A stretch of DNA of 64,000 nucleotides from Rhodobacteraceae bacterium HTCC2083 (GCA_000156115.1 DS995276.1:438017-502016); one strand, 5' to 3'. Positions 9,956 to 18,377 are shown, counted from the first letter of the stretch. Program-made: numbers and translations. Notes: a model not told the origin generated them from the sequence alone.

Positions 9956-10543
9956 CTAAATCGGCGTTGCGCTCGCGATATCATCCGGTGGCAATCGTGA
10001 CAGCATGGCAGAGACGCTTTGCCCCAAGACCGGGTGACGCCAATCAGGTGCAATATCCGCAAGCGGCGCAAGAACAAACGCACGGTCTTGAAGACGTGGA
10101 TGCGGCAAGATCAAACAATCAGGAGCAGCTTTCGCTTGCAAAGCAGGGTCCAACGCGTACCACGCGTGAAATCCTGTAGCATCCGGCAGGATCATGTCGC
10201 CGACTGCAATCAGATCCAAATCAAGTGTACGTTGCCCCCAGCGCTGTGTGCGCTCGCGGCCAAAATCCGCCTCAATCGCATGTAAATGCGCAAGGCTTTG
10301 CGAGGGATCCCACGGGCTACGCAACGCCAAAGCCGCGTTCACATAGTCAGGACCAGCACCGACAGGAAAGCACGGCGTTTGAAAAAAGCGGCTTACTGCG
10401 CGAATCGAAAAACCCATTCGCGCAATCGCTTTAACCGCCTCAATGAGCGTATGTTGCAATGTTTCGCCGTCTGCTGGAACGTTAGCTCCCAGCGCAACCA
10501 ACTGCAAAGACTCGTGAATTGGCCGTTTCAGCTTGTTTTCCAA
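9956..10543 (-). CDS. folK: 2-amino-4-hydroxy-6-hydroxymethyldihydropteridine diphosphokinase
   Basis: Transfers pyrophosphate from ATP to the pterin in folate synthesis. The 195-residue product has VALGANVPADGETLQHTL at the N-terminus, FFQTPCFPVGAGPDYVNAALAL, and the diagnostic ERTQRWGQRTLDLDLIAVGD followed by LPHPRLQDRAFVLAPLADIAP. It stands alone here rather than beside folP, about 90 bases upstream of rpoZ and divergent from the NYN gene. Confidence 0.95.
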   Translation of the reverse strand: MENKLKRPIHESLQLVALGANVPADGETLQHTLIEAVKAIARMGFSIRAVSRFFQTPCFPVGAGPDYVNAALALRSPWDPSQSLAHLHAIEADFGRERTQRWGQRTLDLDLIAVGDMILPDATGFHAWYALDPALQAKAAPDCLILPHPRLQDRAFVLAPLADIAPDWRHPVLGQSVSAMLSRLPPDDIASATPI

Positions 10544-10661
10544 AGTCTCGGCCCTTGATTCATATCCGCCTTTCCTACTACCTTAGTTGCTGGAGAGGTC
10601 GCAATTTATTTTACCACTCACACACTCACAATGCGATTGATCCGACCTGAAAGGACATTTG

Positions 10662-11234
10662 ATGTTTTACAAAGACGAACGGCTTGCGCTGTTCATCGAT
10701 GGATTGAACTTGTATGCGGCAGCTAAGGCGCTCGGGTTCGACATCGATTACAAACTTTTGCGGACGGAATTCATGCGCCGCGGCAAAATGCTAAGGGCGT
10801 TCTATTACACAGCGCTTTTGGAAAACGACGAATATTCACCCATTCGCCCACTCGTCGATTGGTTGAACTACAATGGCTTCACGATGGTCACCAAACAGGC
10901 CAAAGAATACACCGACAGCCAAGGCCGGCGCAAAGTCAAAGGTAACATGGATATCGAACTTACGGTCGACGCCATGGAACTGGCTCCGCGCGTTGATCAT
11001 ATCGTACTGTTCTCGGGCGACGGCGATTTCCGCCCCTTGGTGGAAAGCTTGCAGCGCCAAGGTGTTCGGGTCTCTGTGGTCTCTACGATCCGTAGCCAGC
11101 CGCCGATGATTTCTGATGAGCTTCGCCGCCAAGCCGACAATTTTATAGAGCTAGACGAACTCAAGGATGTTTTGGGACGACCACCGCGCGAACCGATGGA
11201 GCCCCGCGAACCCATCGCGGCCACAGTAAACTAA
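10662..11234 (+). CDS. NYN (LabA/DUF88-type) ribonuclease-like protein
   Basis: A 190-residue PIN-like protein. Conserved acidic positions are seen in LFIDGLNLYAAAKALG (residues about 10-25), GNMDIELTVDAM, and LFSGDGDFRPLVESLQ, the order expected for the NYN domain, which is predicted to cut RNA. The start at 10662 (ATG) has AAAGGA upstream; the preceding in-frame TTG is less likely. The role is unknown; homologues are very common in alphaproteobacteria. A strong terminator follows immediately, so it is probably monocistronic. Confidence 0.88.
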   Translation: MFYKDERLALFIDGLNLYAAAKALGFDIDYKLLRTEFMRRGKMLRAFYYTALLENDEYSPIRPLVDWLNYNGFTMVTKQAKEYTDSQGRRKVKGNMDIELTVDAMELAPRVDHIVLFSGDGDFRPLVESLQRQGVRVSVVSTIRSQPPMISDELRRQADNFIELDELKDVLGRPPREPMEPREPIAATVN

Positions 11235-11237
11235 ACG

Positions 11238-11273
11238 AAAGCCGAGGCATCATGCTTCGGCTTTTGACTTTTT
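11238..11273 (+). terminator. Intrinsic terminator after the NYN gene
   Basis: AAGCCGAGGCA and TGCTTCGGCTT form an 11-pair stem with one G-T wobble and a 3-base loop (about 11239-11263). A T-rich run follows. It starts a few bases after the stop codon at 11234. Confidence 0.85.
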
Positions 11274-11359
11274 AACGACGTCTTCCTCTGGACCGCAATA
11301 GCGCGGCGCGCTACTTCTGGGGGTGAAAAGTCCATTCGATCCAGATGATGGAGCCGCAG

Positions 11360-12310
11360 ATGTCAGCCCAACCTCTCACACTCTACCTTGCCGCGCCGCG
11401 TGGGTTTTGCGCAGGCGTCGACCGCGCCATCAAAATCGTTGAAATGGCGCTTGAGAAATGGGGCGCACCAGTTTTTGTGCGCCACGAAATTGTGCACAAT
11501 AAGTTTGTAGTGGATGCCTTGCGCGAAAAAGGCGCGGTTTTCGTCGAAGAACTTCATGAATGCCCCAATGACCGCCCCGTGATCTTCTCGGCTCATGGCG
11601 TGCCCAAATCCGTACCTGCGCATGCGGCGAAACGTGAGATGACCTATGTGGATGCGACCTGTCCTCTCGTGAGCAAGGTTCATATCGAGGCGGAACGTCA
11701 TTCTGCCAACGGCTTGCAATTAGTTATGATCGGGCATGAAGGTCATCCCGAAACCGTAGGCACAATGGGCCAATTGCCAGAGGGCGAGGTGCTCTTGGTG
11801 GAAGAAGCCAAAGATGTCACAGGGCTGCAAGTCCGCGATGCCGAAAAACTGGCGTTCGTGACGCAAACTACGCTGTCCGTAGATGATACCGCGGATGTCG
11901 TCGAAGCCTTGCAAGCCCGCTTCCCTGAGATCCAAGGCCCGCACAAGGAAGACATTTGCTATGCCACGACGAATCGCCAAGAGTCTGTCAAAGCGATGGC
12001 GGCGAAAACCAACGCAATGCTCGTTGTCGGCGCGCCTAATTCATCAAATTCCAAACGCTTGGTCGAAGTTGGCGCAAAAGCGGGATGCAGTTATTCGCAG
12101 CTCGTACAACGCGCTACCGATATCGATTGGCGCGCGCTTGAAGGGATCGAGAGCATCGGCATCACCGCCGGAGCCTCTGCGCCTGACGTGTTAATCACCG
12201 AGGTCATTGATGCGTTCAAAGCAAAATACGATGTCACGGTTGAAGTGGTCGAGACCGCGAAAGAAAACGTGGAATTCAAAGTGCCGCGCGTGCTGCGCGA
12301 CGCATCATGA
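11360..12310 (+). CDS. ispH: 4-hydroxy-3-methylbut-2-enyl diphosphate reductase
   Basis: Last step of the methylerythritol phosphate route to isoprenoids, an iron-sulfur enzyme. The roughly 316-residue product has the three cluster cysteines in [11 protein letters not shown] (Cys17), [12 protein letters not shown], and [12 protein letters not shown]. It also has the proton-donor region [14 protein letters not shown]. The start at 11360 has GGAG seven bases upstream; in-frame ATGs at 11345 and 11348 are alternatives. The stop overlaps the next gene in ATGA, and a run of coupled genes follows. Confidence 0.96.
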   Translation: MSAQPLTLYLAAPRGFCAGVDRAIKIVEMALEKWGAPVFVRHEIVHNKFVVDALREKGAVFVEELHECPNDRPVIFSAHGVPKSVPAHAAKREMTYVDATCPLVSKVHIEAERHSANGLQLVMIGHEGHPETVGTMGQLPEGEVLLVEEAKDVTGLQVRDAEKLAFVTQTTLSVDDTADVVEALQARFPEIQGPHKEDICYATTNRQESVKAMAAKTNAMLVVGAPNSSNSKRLVEVGAKAGCSYSQLVQRATDIDWRALEGIESIGITAGASAPDVLITEVIDAFKAKYDVTVEVVETAKENVEFKVPRVLRDAS

Positions 12311-12756
12311 TCCCACGCGCACCACTTCTATTAGGTCTGGCAGGCACACTTCCTTTCATCTGGGGCGCGATCACCACGGCCCTGCCTGATTTCGCACTGA
12401 GTGCTGCACAAATGAACGGCCCACGCTTTGTAGGGCCCTATATACAGCTGTTTTACGGAGCCGTAATCCTCTCTTTCATGTCAGGCGTCCTTTGGGGCTT
12501 CGCAACCAAAGCCGAAGGCAAACAAGCCGCAACAGGCTACGTATTATCCGTGCTCCCAGCGCTTTGGGCGTTCTTCATGACAGGCGGTGGACCAACAAGC
12601 GCAGGAATTTATCTGATCGCAGGCTTCGCGGGGCTATTAGCGCTCGATTGGTTGTTCTCGCGCTGGGGGCTAACACCGCCATGGTGGATGAGACTGCGAG
12701 TTCTTTTATCGGCAATCGTCGTGACTTGCCTGTGCATCGGAGTGATCTTGGGATGA
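12307..12756 (+). CDS. DUF3429 family membrane protein
   Basis: A 149-residue hydrophobic protein with about five predicted membrane segments. It has the DUF3429 pattern: [35 protein letters not shown], and [10 protein letters not shown]. Function is unknown. It overlaps ispH upstream and the methyltransferase downstream, each by 4 bases, so the three are likely translated together. Confidence 0.82.
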   Translation: MIPRAPLLLGLAGTLPFIWGAITTALPDFALSAAQMNGPRFVGPYIQLFYGAVILSFMSGVLWGFATKAEGKQAATGYVLSVLPALWAFFMTGGGPTSAGIYLIAGFAGLLALDWLFSRWGLTPPWWMRLRVLLSAIVVTCLCIGVILG

Positions 12757-13343
12757 GCGACAAAAAAACCATAAACGTCTATGATGCCAAGGCAGAAGAA
12801 TACGCTAAGCTAACAAGCAACGACGCGCATAGCGTTGATTTGACCGCCTTCATTCAAAGCGTAAAATCGGGTGGTCGTGTCTTGGATTTTGGCTGCGGGC
12901 CGGGTCACTATGCGGCTCAAATGGCGCTTGCAGGCCTGATTACAGAAGCCACGGACGCATCAACCAAGATGGTCGAACTTGCCAATCAACTTGAAGGCGT
13001 CAGCGCCCGCTGCGAGGTTTTTGACGACTTAGACGCGGTTGATCACTACGATGGCATCTTCGCGAACTTTAGCCTGCTGCACGCGCCGCGCGATGCCGTT
13101 GCCGGACATATTGAGCAGATGACCCGCGCCCTGAAGGTAGGCGGTATCTTTCACATTGCGATGAAAAAAGGCAGCGGTGAAACCCGTGATCGCATTGGCC
13201 GGCGCTACTCCTATTTCACGGAGTCTGAATTGGAAAAAATAATGTCTGACAACGGCTTAAGCGTAATTTATCGCAACTGTGGTTGCGATAAGGGCCTAGA
13301 CGGTGCCATGGCCGACTGGGTGTCACTGCAAGGTAGGAAATAA
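12753..13343 (+). CDS. Class I SAM-dependent methyltransferase
   Basis: A 196-residue Rossmann-fold methyltransferase. Motif I is [16 protein letters not shown] (about residues 46-61), the acidic motif II is ITEATDAS, and a later [11 protein letters not shown] segment corresponds to motif IV. The substrate is unknown; short class I enzymes like this act on small molecules, tRNA or proteins. The start at 12753 overlaps the DUF3429 stop. A longer in-frame extension upstream is the shadow of DUF3429 and was not used. Confidence 0.85.
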   Translation: MSDKKTINVYDAKAEEYAKLTSNDAHSVDLTAFIQSVKSGGRVLDFGCGPGHYAAQMALAGLITEATDASTKMVELANQLEGVSARCEVFDDLDAVDHYDGIFANFSLLHAPRDAVAGHIEQMTRALKVGGIFHIAMKKGSGETRDRIGRRYSYFTESELEKIMSDNGLSVIYRNCGCDKGLDGAMADWVSLQGRK

Positions 13344-13348
13344 GAACG

Positions 13349-13807
13349 ATGGCCAAACTTCTCGCATACACAGACGGCGCGTGCAGCGGCAATCCTGGGC
13401 CCGGTGGTTGGGGAGTCTTAATGCGCGCAATGGACGGCGATGAGATCGTCAAGCATCGCGAACTCAGCGGTGGTGCGGAACTTACCACCAACAACCAGAT
13501 GGAACTTATGGCAGCCATCTCTGCGCTTGAAGTCTTAGAACGTGCCTCAGAGTTGACCATCATCACCGATAGTACATACGTCAAAAATGGCGTCACGGGC
13601 TGGATTCATGGCTGGAAAAAGAACGGCTGGAAAACCTCCGCCAAGAAGCCCGTCAAGAATGTGGAACTCTGGCAGCGCCTTGATGCGGCGCAAGCCCGGC
13701 ATCAGGTGACATGGGAATGGGTAAAAGGACACGCAGGTCACCCCGAGAATGAGCGCGCGGATGAACTTGCGCGCGCAGGCATGGCACCCTTCAAGAAAAC
13801 CGCATGA
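13349..13807 (+). CDS. rnhA: Ribonuclease HI
   Basis: Degrades RNA in RNA-DNA hybrids. The 152-residue protein shows [18 protein letters not shown] (first catalytic Asp), [16 protein letters not shown] (Glu), [17 protein letters not shown] (second Asp), and [19 protein letters not shown] (His loop and last Asp), i.e. the complete active site. It overlaps the downstream channel gene by 4 bases. Confidence 0.97.
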   Translation: MAKLLAYTDGACSGNPGPGGWGVLMRAMDGDEIVKHRELSGGAELTTNNQMELMAAISALEVLERASELTIITDSTYVKNGVTGWIHGWKKNGWKTSAKKPVKNVELWQRLDAAQARHQVTWEWVKGHAGHPENERADELARAGMAPFKKTA

Positions 13808-14427
13808 GCTTACTTGCGCTTCTCGACTACGCCTCTGTTTTTATCTTTGCCTTGACGGGTGCGCTCGTTGCGTCGCGTGCGCAGCTTGATCTTGTTGGCT
13901 TTGCCTTTCTGGCTGCCCTCACCGGCATAGGTGGCGGAACCCTTCGCGATGTTTTGCTGGATCGTAATCCTATATTCTGGATCGAACACCCGACCTATCT
14001 TGCCATCACGTCGCTCGCCGCGGCACTGATTTTCTTGACCGCACACTTGGTGGAAAGCCGCTATCGCCTGCTGATCTGGCTCGACGCTTTGGCGCTTGGG
14101 GTGGCCGTCGCAGCAGGACTTGGCGTCGCAATCGCGCTTGCACACCCTCCCATAATCTCGGTGTTGATGGGCATCGTAACGGGCTGCATGGGCGGTTTGA
14201 TGCGCGATGTGGTCTGCAACGAAGTGCCCTTGGTGTTAAAACAGGGCGAGCTCTATGTCAGCGCCGCTTTCGCCGGTGCCGCTTCGGGCGTTATCGCGGC
14301 CTCACTTGGGGTGCAATCCATGGGCGTTTTGGGCACTGCGATGGGCGTTACGTTGATCCTGCGAGCAGGGTCGCTTGCCTTTGGATGGTGCCTACCGATC
14401 TACAAACACGAACTACCGAAAAACTAG
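13804..14427 (+). CDS. TRIC cation-channel family membrane protein
   Basis: A 207-residue protein with seven likely membrane helices and two repeated halves. Each half carries a glycine-rich motif typical of the bacterial UPF0126/TRIC family: [21 protein letters not shown] and [19 protein letters not shown]. Prokaryotic TRIC proteins form trimeric monovalent cation channels. Its TAG stop lies in the CTAG that became the target site of the adjacent insertion element, so the reading frame was not altered. Confidence 0.9.
   Translation: MSLLALLDYASVFIFALTGALVASRAQLDLVGFAFLAALTGIGGGTLRDVLLDRNPIFWIEHPTYLAITSLAAALIFLTAHLVESRYRLLIWLDALALGVAVAAGLGVAIALAHPPIISVLMGIVTGCMGGLMRDVVCNEVPLVLKQGELYVSAAFAGAASGVIAASLGVQSMGVLGTAMGVTLILRAGSLAFGWCLPIYKHELPKN
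14424..14427. repeat. Target-site duplication CTAG (left copy)
   Basis: CTAG here and at 15622-15625 flank the insertion element. The four bases include the TAG stop of the TRIC gene. Confidence 0.85.
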
Positions 14428-14442
14428 GGTCAGGACTCATAA
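14428..14442 (+). repeat. Left terminal inverted repeat of the IS427-like element
   Basis: GGTCAGGACTCATAA. The first nine bases match the inverted right end perfectly and about four of the next six also match. The transposase stop codon lies within it. Confidence 0.85.
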
Positions 14443-14826
14443 CCAGAAGATGATTATTGCGGCGAGGTAGATTGCTGATCGGAACGTATGGGCACACCTG
14501 TCATAGCGCGTGGCAATTCGTCTCCAGTCCTTGAGCTTTGCAAACAGGTTTTCTACCTTGTGACGGGTTTTGTACGTAACCTTGCAGTATTCTATTGTTT
14601 CTTTTCGGTTTTTCTTTGGCGGAATACAGGGTGCAATCTTCTGCTCCTCCAACATCTTGCGGATTTTGTTGCTGTCGTATCCGCGGTCTCCGATCAAGGT
14701 TTCGGCTTTGGGTAAATCCTTGAGAATAACATCTGCACCCTTGAAGTCGCTGCGCTGACCTTCCGTCAGGTGTAGGCGCACAGGTCGCCCAAGGTTGTCA
14801 CACAAGGCGTGCAGTTTTGTATTCAA
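14437..14826 (-). CDS. IS5-family transposase, second frame (orfB)
   Basis: This 129-residue segment carries the second part of the DDE catalytic domain: the GDRGYDSNKIRKML motif (Asp47) and the glutamate motif KVENLFAKLKDWRRI (Glu92). It opens with LNTKLHALCD, the usual IS427-group sequence. It is expected to be made as a fusion with the first frame rather than alone. Reading one frame back from 14864 gives GGDEPRLIGRTKGG leading straight into it. No internal stop or deletion is seen, so the transposase looks active. Confidence 0.92.
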   Translation of the reverse strand: MNTKLHALCDNLGRPVRLHLTEGQRSDFKGADVILKDLPKAETLIGDRGYDSNKIRKMLEEQKIAPCIPPKKNRKETIEYCKVTYKTRHKVENLFAKLKDWRRIATRYDRCAHTFRSAIYLAAIIIFWL

Positions 14827-14846
14827 GCCTCCTTTGGTCCGCCCGA

Positions 14847-15194
14847 TCAGCCGTGGCTCATCGCCCCCTTTTTAAGGCTGGAAGCTGTGCCGTGTGCTTT
14901 CAGGTGGGTAGCGTCGATCATCAGGACATTCCCCGCATCGTTTTGCGGCTTGGCCAGTTCCTCGAAGATACGCTCGAATACGCCGTTTTCTGACCACCGC
15001 TTGAACCGGTTATAGAGCGTCTTGTGCGGTCCATATTCAGACGGTGCATCGACCCATTGCAGCCCGTTCTTGATAACATAGATGGTCCCGCTCAGAACCT
15101 TGCGATCATCGGCACGGCCAACGCCACGTTCCTTGGGAAACAAGGGCGCAATCCGTTCAACCTGTTCTTCAGTAAGCCAAAATAGACGTGACAT
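14847..15194 (-). CDS. IS5-family transposase, first frame (orfA)
   Basis: The 115-residue product has the N-terminal helix-turn-helix region of IS5-type transposases (WLTEEQVERIAPLFP, then GTIYVIKNGLQW) and the first catalytic Asp94 in VLMIDATHLKAHGTAS. A strong site AAGGAGG precedes the ATG. Near the 3' end the minus strand reads AAAAAGGGGG; within it A_AAG_GGG is a classical -1 slippery heptamer. A shift there joins this frame to the second one and restores a full DDE protein of about 250 residues. Confidence 0.92.
   Translation of the reverse strand: MSRLFWLTEEQVERIAPLFPKERGVGRADDRKVLSGTIYVIKNGLQWVDAPSEYGPHKTLYNRFKRWSENGVFERIFEELAKPQNDAGNVLMIDATHLKAHGTASSLKKGAMSHG
14864..14873 (-). promoter_or_regulatory. 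Programmed -1 frameshift site of the transposase
   Basis: Minus-strand A5G5 run containing the heptamer A_AAG_GGG in the orfA frame. The -1 shift reads into the conserved GGDEPRLIGRTKGG linker and orfB. Seen directly; efficiency is unknown. Confidence 0.8.
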
Positions 15195-15214
15195 GAGCGA
15201 TCCTCCTTACCACT

Positions 15215-15619
15215 ATGAATCATGAGCAGCCGAGAATTGAAATGCCGATCAAAGACAACCGCATAGAGAATTTTAGCTGCATGGTGATCGAAAGCTGGAC
15301 TGCGGCTTATTCTGACCCAATTCGCGTATCCGCCGGTGATCCGGTTGAGTTGAATGGGCGACAAGACATATGGGACGGATACATATGGCTATGGGCGAAA
15401 AACCAAGACGGAAAAGAGGGCTGGATACCAGATTGCATCGTCTCTAAGGGCGCTCAGAAAACGGCAACCGAAACCTACAGCGCTATGGAACTCACTTGTC
15501 AAAAAGGGCAATACTTGACGGTAGAAAAGCGACTTCATGGGTGGATTTGGTGTTCTGAACAGAGTGGCCAGAAAGGCTGGGTGCCAGAGCGGAATCTACA
15601 AACAATTAATAGGTCCTGA
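15215..15619 (+). CDS. SH3-like passenger protein inside the IS427-like element
   Basis: A 134-residue soluble protein made of two tandem SH3-like repeats. Repeat one spans about residues 22-77 (PIRVSAGDPVELNG, then YIWLWAKNQDGKEGWIP). Repeat two spans about 88-129 (LTCQKGQYLTVEKRLHGWIWC, then SGQKGWVPERNL). There is no signal peptide, membrane helix or catalytic motif. It is transcribed away from the transposase with only 20 bases between starts; an ATG at 15242 is an alternative. Its stop TGA lies inside the right inverted repeat. The sequence is A/T-richer than its neighbours. Function is unknown; ligand or peptide binding is all that the fold suggests. Confidence 0.8.
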   Translation: MNHEQPRIEMPIKDNRIENFSCMVIESWTAAYSDPIRVSAGDPVELNGRQDIWDGYIWLWAKNQDGKEGWIPDCIVSKGAQKTATETYSAMELTCQKGQYLTVEKRLHGWIWCSEQSGQKGWVPERNLQTINRS

Positions 15620-15621
15620 CC
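15613..15621 (-). repeat. Right terminal inverted repeat of the IS427-like element
   Basis: GTCCTGACC on the plus strand, the exact inverse of the left-end GGTCAGGAC. Confidence 0.85.
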
Positions 15622-15625
15622 CTAG
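15622..15625. repeat. Target-site duplication CTAG (right copy)
   Basis: Matches 14424-14427. It includes the stop codon of the GlsB-like gene on the minus strand. Confidence 0.85.
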
Positions 15626-15858
15626 TTTCGCCAATGGGTTGGTACGATGATCAACGCACCGATTGAGGCGATAATCGCATCCACGCCGGGTGATCCAAAA
15701 CCTATGCGGAACATAATCGATACAAAGTAAAACAAGAACGCACCACCGACGCAAATGATGATCGAAGGCAGATATCCGTTGTGGGTGAAGCCGCTCTTCT
15801 CGGAGATATATCCGACAATCCCGGCGATCACGACCGTGCCAAAAAGTGCTAAGAACAT
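15622..15858 (-). CDS. GlsB/YeaQ/YmgE-family small membrane protein
   Basis: A 78-residue protein with three hydrophobic segments. It has the family pattern of a glycine-rich first helix followed by GYISEKSGFTHNGYLPSIIICVGGAF and ending with a short basic tail. Members are often called transglycosylase-associated, but the function is unknown and they are commonly stress-linked. Its stop is formed by the CTAG duplicated by the neighbouring element, so the gene is intact. It lies 3 bases from the end of fmt and reads in the same direction. Confidence 0.72.
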   Translation of the reverse strand: MFLALFGTVVIAGIVGYISEKSGFTHNGYLPSIIICVGGAFLFYFVSIMFRIGFGSPGVDAIIASIGALIIVPTHWRN

Positions 15859-15861
15859 TTG

Positions 15862-16776
15862 CTAACCTTCCCCGAATTGGGTGCCTTTGGGCACGGGCGT
15901 GCCATGCAAAAACTCTTGCGCATCTTGTGCCCCTTTACCAGCTTTCTGCGCGCGTGTGATCTGTACCGCACCACTGCCACATCCAATGGTTAGCGCGTGA
16001 TCGAGCGTTTGGCCCCTGGGGCCTTCACCTTCGCCCAAACGAGATGTCAAAAGCTTCAAACGCGCACCATCGAGTATCGTCCAAGCGCCAGGAAACGGCG
16101 ATAAGCCTCTGATCTGGCGATCTATTTCAATTGCACAGCGAGACCAATCAATCTTCGCTTCGGCTTTGTCGATCTTGCTGGCATAGGTCACGTTTTGCTC
16201 TGGCTGAACCGTCGGTGAGAGATCTTCCAGGCGCTCCAAAGCTTCGCAAATCGCACGCGCACCCAACGCGCTAAGGCGATCATGCAAAGTGCCCGTGGTT
16301 TCCTCAGCGCCAATCGCCAAAACGTCACGAAGCAAGACCGGACCCGTATCAAGGCCCGCTTCCATTTGCATAATGCACACACCGGTTTCAGCGTCGCCCG
16401 CCATGATCGCACGATGGATTGGGGCAGCCCCCCGCCAGCGCGGCAAAAGCGAGGCGTGAATGTTGAGGCATCCTTTCGCAGGCGCGTCCAAAATCACCTG
16501 CGGAAGAATCAAACCATAGGCTACGACCACCGCAATATCTGCGTTCAGCTCGGCAAATGATGCTTGCTCGTCGACGCCTTTCAGAGAGACTGGATGACGT
16601 ACATCCAAGCCCAACTCTAACGCGCGCGCATGAACAGGCGTCGGGCGTTCCTTTTTTCCGCGCCCCGCAGGACGTGGGGGCTGGCAATAGACAGCAGCAA
16701 CCTCGTGACCAGCCTCACACAAGGCATCCAGCACAGGAACCGAAAAATCCGGCGTGCCCATGAAGATCAGTCTCAT
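15862..16776 (-). CDS. fmt: Methionyl-tRNA formyltransferase
   Basis: Formylates initiator Met-tRNA using 10-formyl-tetrahydrofolate. The 304-residue product has [19 protein letters not shown], the folate-binding catalytic motif [20 protein letters not shown] with its conserved Asn and His, and the C-terminal OB-like domain. Its start overlaps the preceding deformylase-like gene by 4 bases, so formylation and deformylation genes form one transcription unit. Confidence 0.96.
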   Translation of the reverse strand: MRLIFMGTPDFSVPVLDALCEAGHEVAAVYCQPPRPAGRGKKERPTPVHARALELGLDVRHPVSLKGVDEQASFAELNADIAVVVAYGLILPQVILDAPAKGCLNIHASLLPRWRGAAPIHRAIMAGDAETGVCIMQMEAGLDTGPVLLRDVLAIGAEETTGTLHDRLSALGARAICEALERLEDLSPTVQPEQNVTYASKIDKAEAKIDWSRCAIEIDRQIRGLSPFPGAWTILDGARLKLLTSRLGEGEGPRGQTLDHALTIGCGSGAVQITRAQKAGKGAQDAQEFLHGTPVPKGTQFGEG

Positions 16777-17264
16777 AGCTTTTGCGCCTTTTTGATCAGC
16801 ATAGTGCGCTTCACGCGGCTCAGATGATCAAAGTATAACTTGCCATTCAGGTGATCGATCTGATGCTGCACAGAGGTCGCCCAAAGCCCGACAAAGTCGC
16901 GGCGATCAATGATGCCTTTGTCATTCATGAACTTCACGGTCACCGCTCGCGGACGCTTGATGACCGCGGACACGCCGGGAAGGTTTGGGCTGGCCTCGTC
17001 ATGTTCGCGCAGTTCCGCCGAGGCATGTAGAATTTCAGGGTTCGCCATGCGGATGACTTTACCGCGTTCGTTTGAGGCGTCCAAAACCGCGAGCCGCAGC
17101 ATCACACCAATCTGGTTCGCGCCCATCCCGACACCGGGCATCGCCTCCATGGTGTCAATCAAATCTGTCCACACAGCGCAGACCTCATCTGTGATCTCGC
17201 TGACATCGGCCGCCTTGCTGCGCAGGCGTTTGTCTGGCCAAGGAATGCATCTTCGAACGCTCAT
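16773..17264 (-). CDS. Degenerate peptide deformylase paralogue
   Basis: A 163-residue protein of clear deformylase descent, third in a tandem series. Motif 1 is [11 protein letters not shown] (consensus GxGLAAxQ). Motif 2 reads EASPN where EGCLS is normal, so the metal-ligand cysteine is replaced (Ser92). Motif 3 reads QHQIDH instead of HExxDH, so the catalytic glutamate is Gln135. Two of the essential residues are therefore missing and deformylase activity is unlikely. The frame and fold-defining residues are intact, so a binding or regulatory role is possible. Coupled to fmt and to the preceding copy. Confidence 0.88.
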   Translation of the reverse strand: MSVRRCIPWPDKRLRSKAADVSEITDEVCAVWTDLIDTMEAMPGVGMGANQIGVMLRLAVLDASNERGKVIRMANPEILHASAELREHDEASPNLPGVSAVIKRPRAVTVKFMNDKGIIDRRDFVGLWATSVQHQIDHLNGKLYFDHLSRVKRTMLIKKAQKL

Positions 17265-17764
17265 CAGATTATTTCCTTGTACTTAGCTTCAAGCGCCGCG
17301 CGCTCGGGCGCGCCCAGATGGTCAAAGATCACACGCCCGTCCAAATGATCCATTTCATGCTGCGCACAGACCGCTGCAAAGCCTTCAATAACCGCAGTTA
17401 CACGCTTGCCGTTGAGACCAGTGTAGCTCAGTTCAATCTCGTTCGGGCGCGACACATCTGCAGACACGCCAACAATCGACAGACAGGCTTCTTCATTCGT
17501 GCTTCGCGCATCGCTAAGCGGCACAATCGACGGATTTATACAAACCAAAGGGTTCATATCGCCCTCTTTCCACGTCGCATCCATCACAAAGAGCCGTCTC
17601 ATCACACCAACCTGCGACGCCGCTAACCCACGCCCGGGTGCCGTATACATCGTTTCAAACATGTCGCCGACCAGCTGCTCGATCTCGGGACCAATCGCTT
17701 CGACCGCTGCACACTCTGTTTGCAGACGCACATCGGGCCACGTAATGATCGGCAGCACGCTCAT
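17264..17764 (-). CDS. def: Peptide deformylase (second copy)
   Basis: Removes the formyl group from nascent proteins. The 166-residue protein has motif 1 GRGLAASQVGV, motif 2 EACLS with metal ligand Cys94 (Ala replaces the usual Gly), and motif 3 QHEMDH (His136, Glu137, His140). All metal and catalytic residues are present, so it is probably active. Compared with the first copy it is more divergent. It overlaps both neighbours. Confidence 0.92.
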   Translation of the reverse strand: MSVLPIITWPDVRLQTECAAVEAIGPEIEQLVGDMFETMYTAPGRGLAASQVGVMRRLFVMDATWKEGDMNPLVCINPSIVPLSDARSTNEEACLSIVGVSADVSRPNEIELSYTGLNGKRVTAVIEGFAAVCAQHEMDHLDGRVIFDHLGAPERAALEAKYKEII

Positions 17765-18279
17765 CCGCGCGCCATCTCACGCTTTAGTTTTTGCATTTTG
17801 CGGGTGATCATCTGGCGCTTCAGCGGCTTCAGGTAGTCGATGAACAGCTTACCCTCAAGGTGGTCGATTTCGTGCTGCACACACGTCGCCCAAAGCCCGT
17901 CCATATCGCGCTTTTGCAAGTTGCCATCAAGATCAAGCCACTCAACACGTACCTCTTTAGGGCGCGTCACATCAGCGTATTGATCGGGAATCGACAGACA
18001 ACCCTCGTCATAAACATTGGTCTCATCGGAAGCAGCGATCACGCGCGGGTTCACCATAACTAAAGGCTCAGGTTTGGCCCCGTCCTCTTTCACGCAATCG
18101 AGCACAATCATTCGCTCCAACACGCCCACTTGGGGGGCCGCAAGCCCGATACCGGGGGCCGTATACATCGTCTCAAGCATGTCATCAGCAAAGCTGCGGA
18201 TCTTATCCGAAATATCGGGCACAGCAGCGCAGACCTTTTTCAAGCGGGGATCAGGATGGATCAGGATCTTAAGTTTCAT
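17761..18279 (-). CDS. def: Peptide deformylase (first, canonical copy)
   Basis: The 172-residue protein has all three textbook motifs: GIGLAAPQVGV (residues 43-53), EGCLS (Cys94) and QHEIDH (His136, Glu137, His140). It also has the usual C-terminal basic tail (KMQKLKREMARG). The start at 18279 gives the conserved MKLKILIHPDPRL; an in-frame start 42 bases upstream adds unconserved sequence. It leads the def-def-def'-fmt-glsB-like run and is divergent from the C-S lyase gene. Confidence 0.96.
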   Translation of the reverse strand: MKLKILIHPDPRLKKVCAAVPDISDKIRSFADDMLETMYTAPGIGLAAPQVGVLERMIVLDCVKEDGAKPEPLVMVNPRVIAASDETNVYDEGCLSIPDQYADVTRPKEVRVEWLDLDGNLQKRDMDGLWATCVQHEIDHLEGKLFIDYLKPLKRQMITRKMQKLKREMARG

Positions 18280-18377
18280 AAAGCAGCATTTAATCCAGCC
18301 AAGCGCGCGCGGCAACAGCACTTGCAGATTTGGCTCAATTCGCTAGCGTCGCGTTAAGATATCGGAGGAGAGTCCCA

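Larger units (their letters stand above)
14428..15621. mobile_element. IS5-family (IS427-like) insertion sequence with a passenger gene
   Basis: A 1,194-base element bounded by CTAG direct repeats. Terminal inverted repeats begin GGTCAGGAC: left at 14428-14436, right copy inverted at 15613-15621, with partial matching beyond. It carries a two-frame DDE transposase on the minus strand joined by a programmed -1 frameshift, and a divergent SH3-like gene on the plus strand. The transposase stop (14437-14439) and the passenger stop (15617-15619) both lie within the terminal repeat regions, so the passenger belongs to the element. Elements of this group are usually about 0.85 kb; the extra 0.4 kb is the passenger. 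Confidence 0.9.

Noticed and set aside
15195-15214. Right end of the IS427-like element directly before the transposase start
   Set aside because: No copy of GGTCAGGAC is present there, whereas a perfect inverted copy with a matching CTAG duplication is found at 15613-15625.
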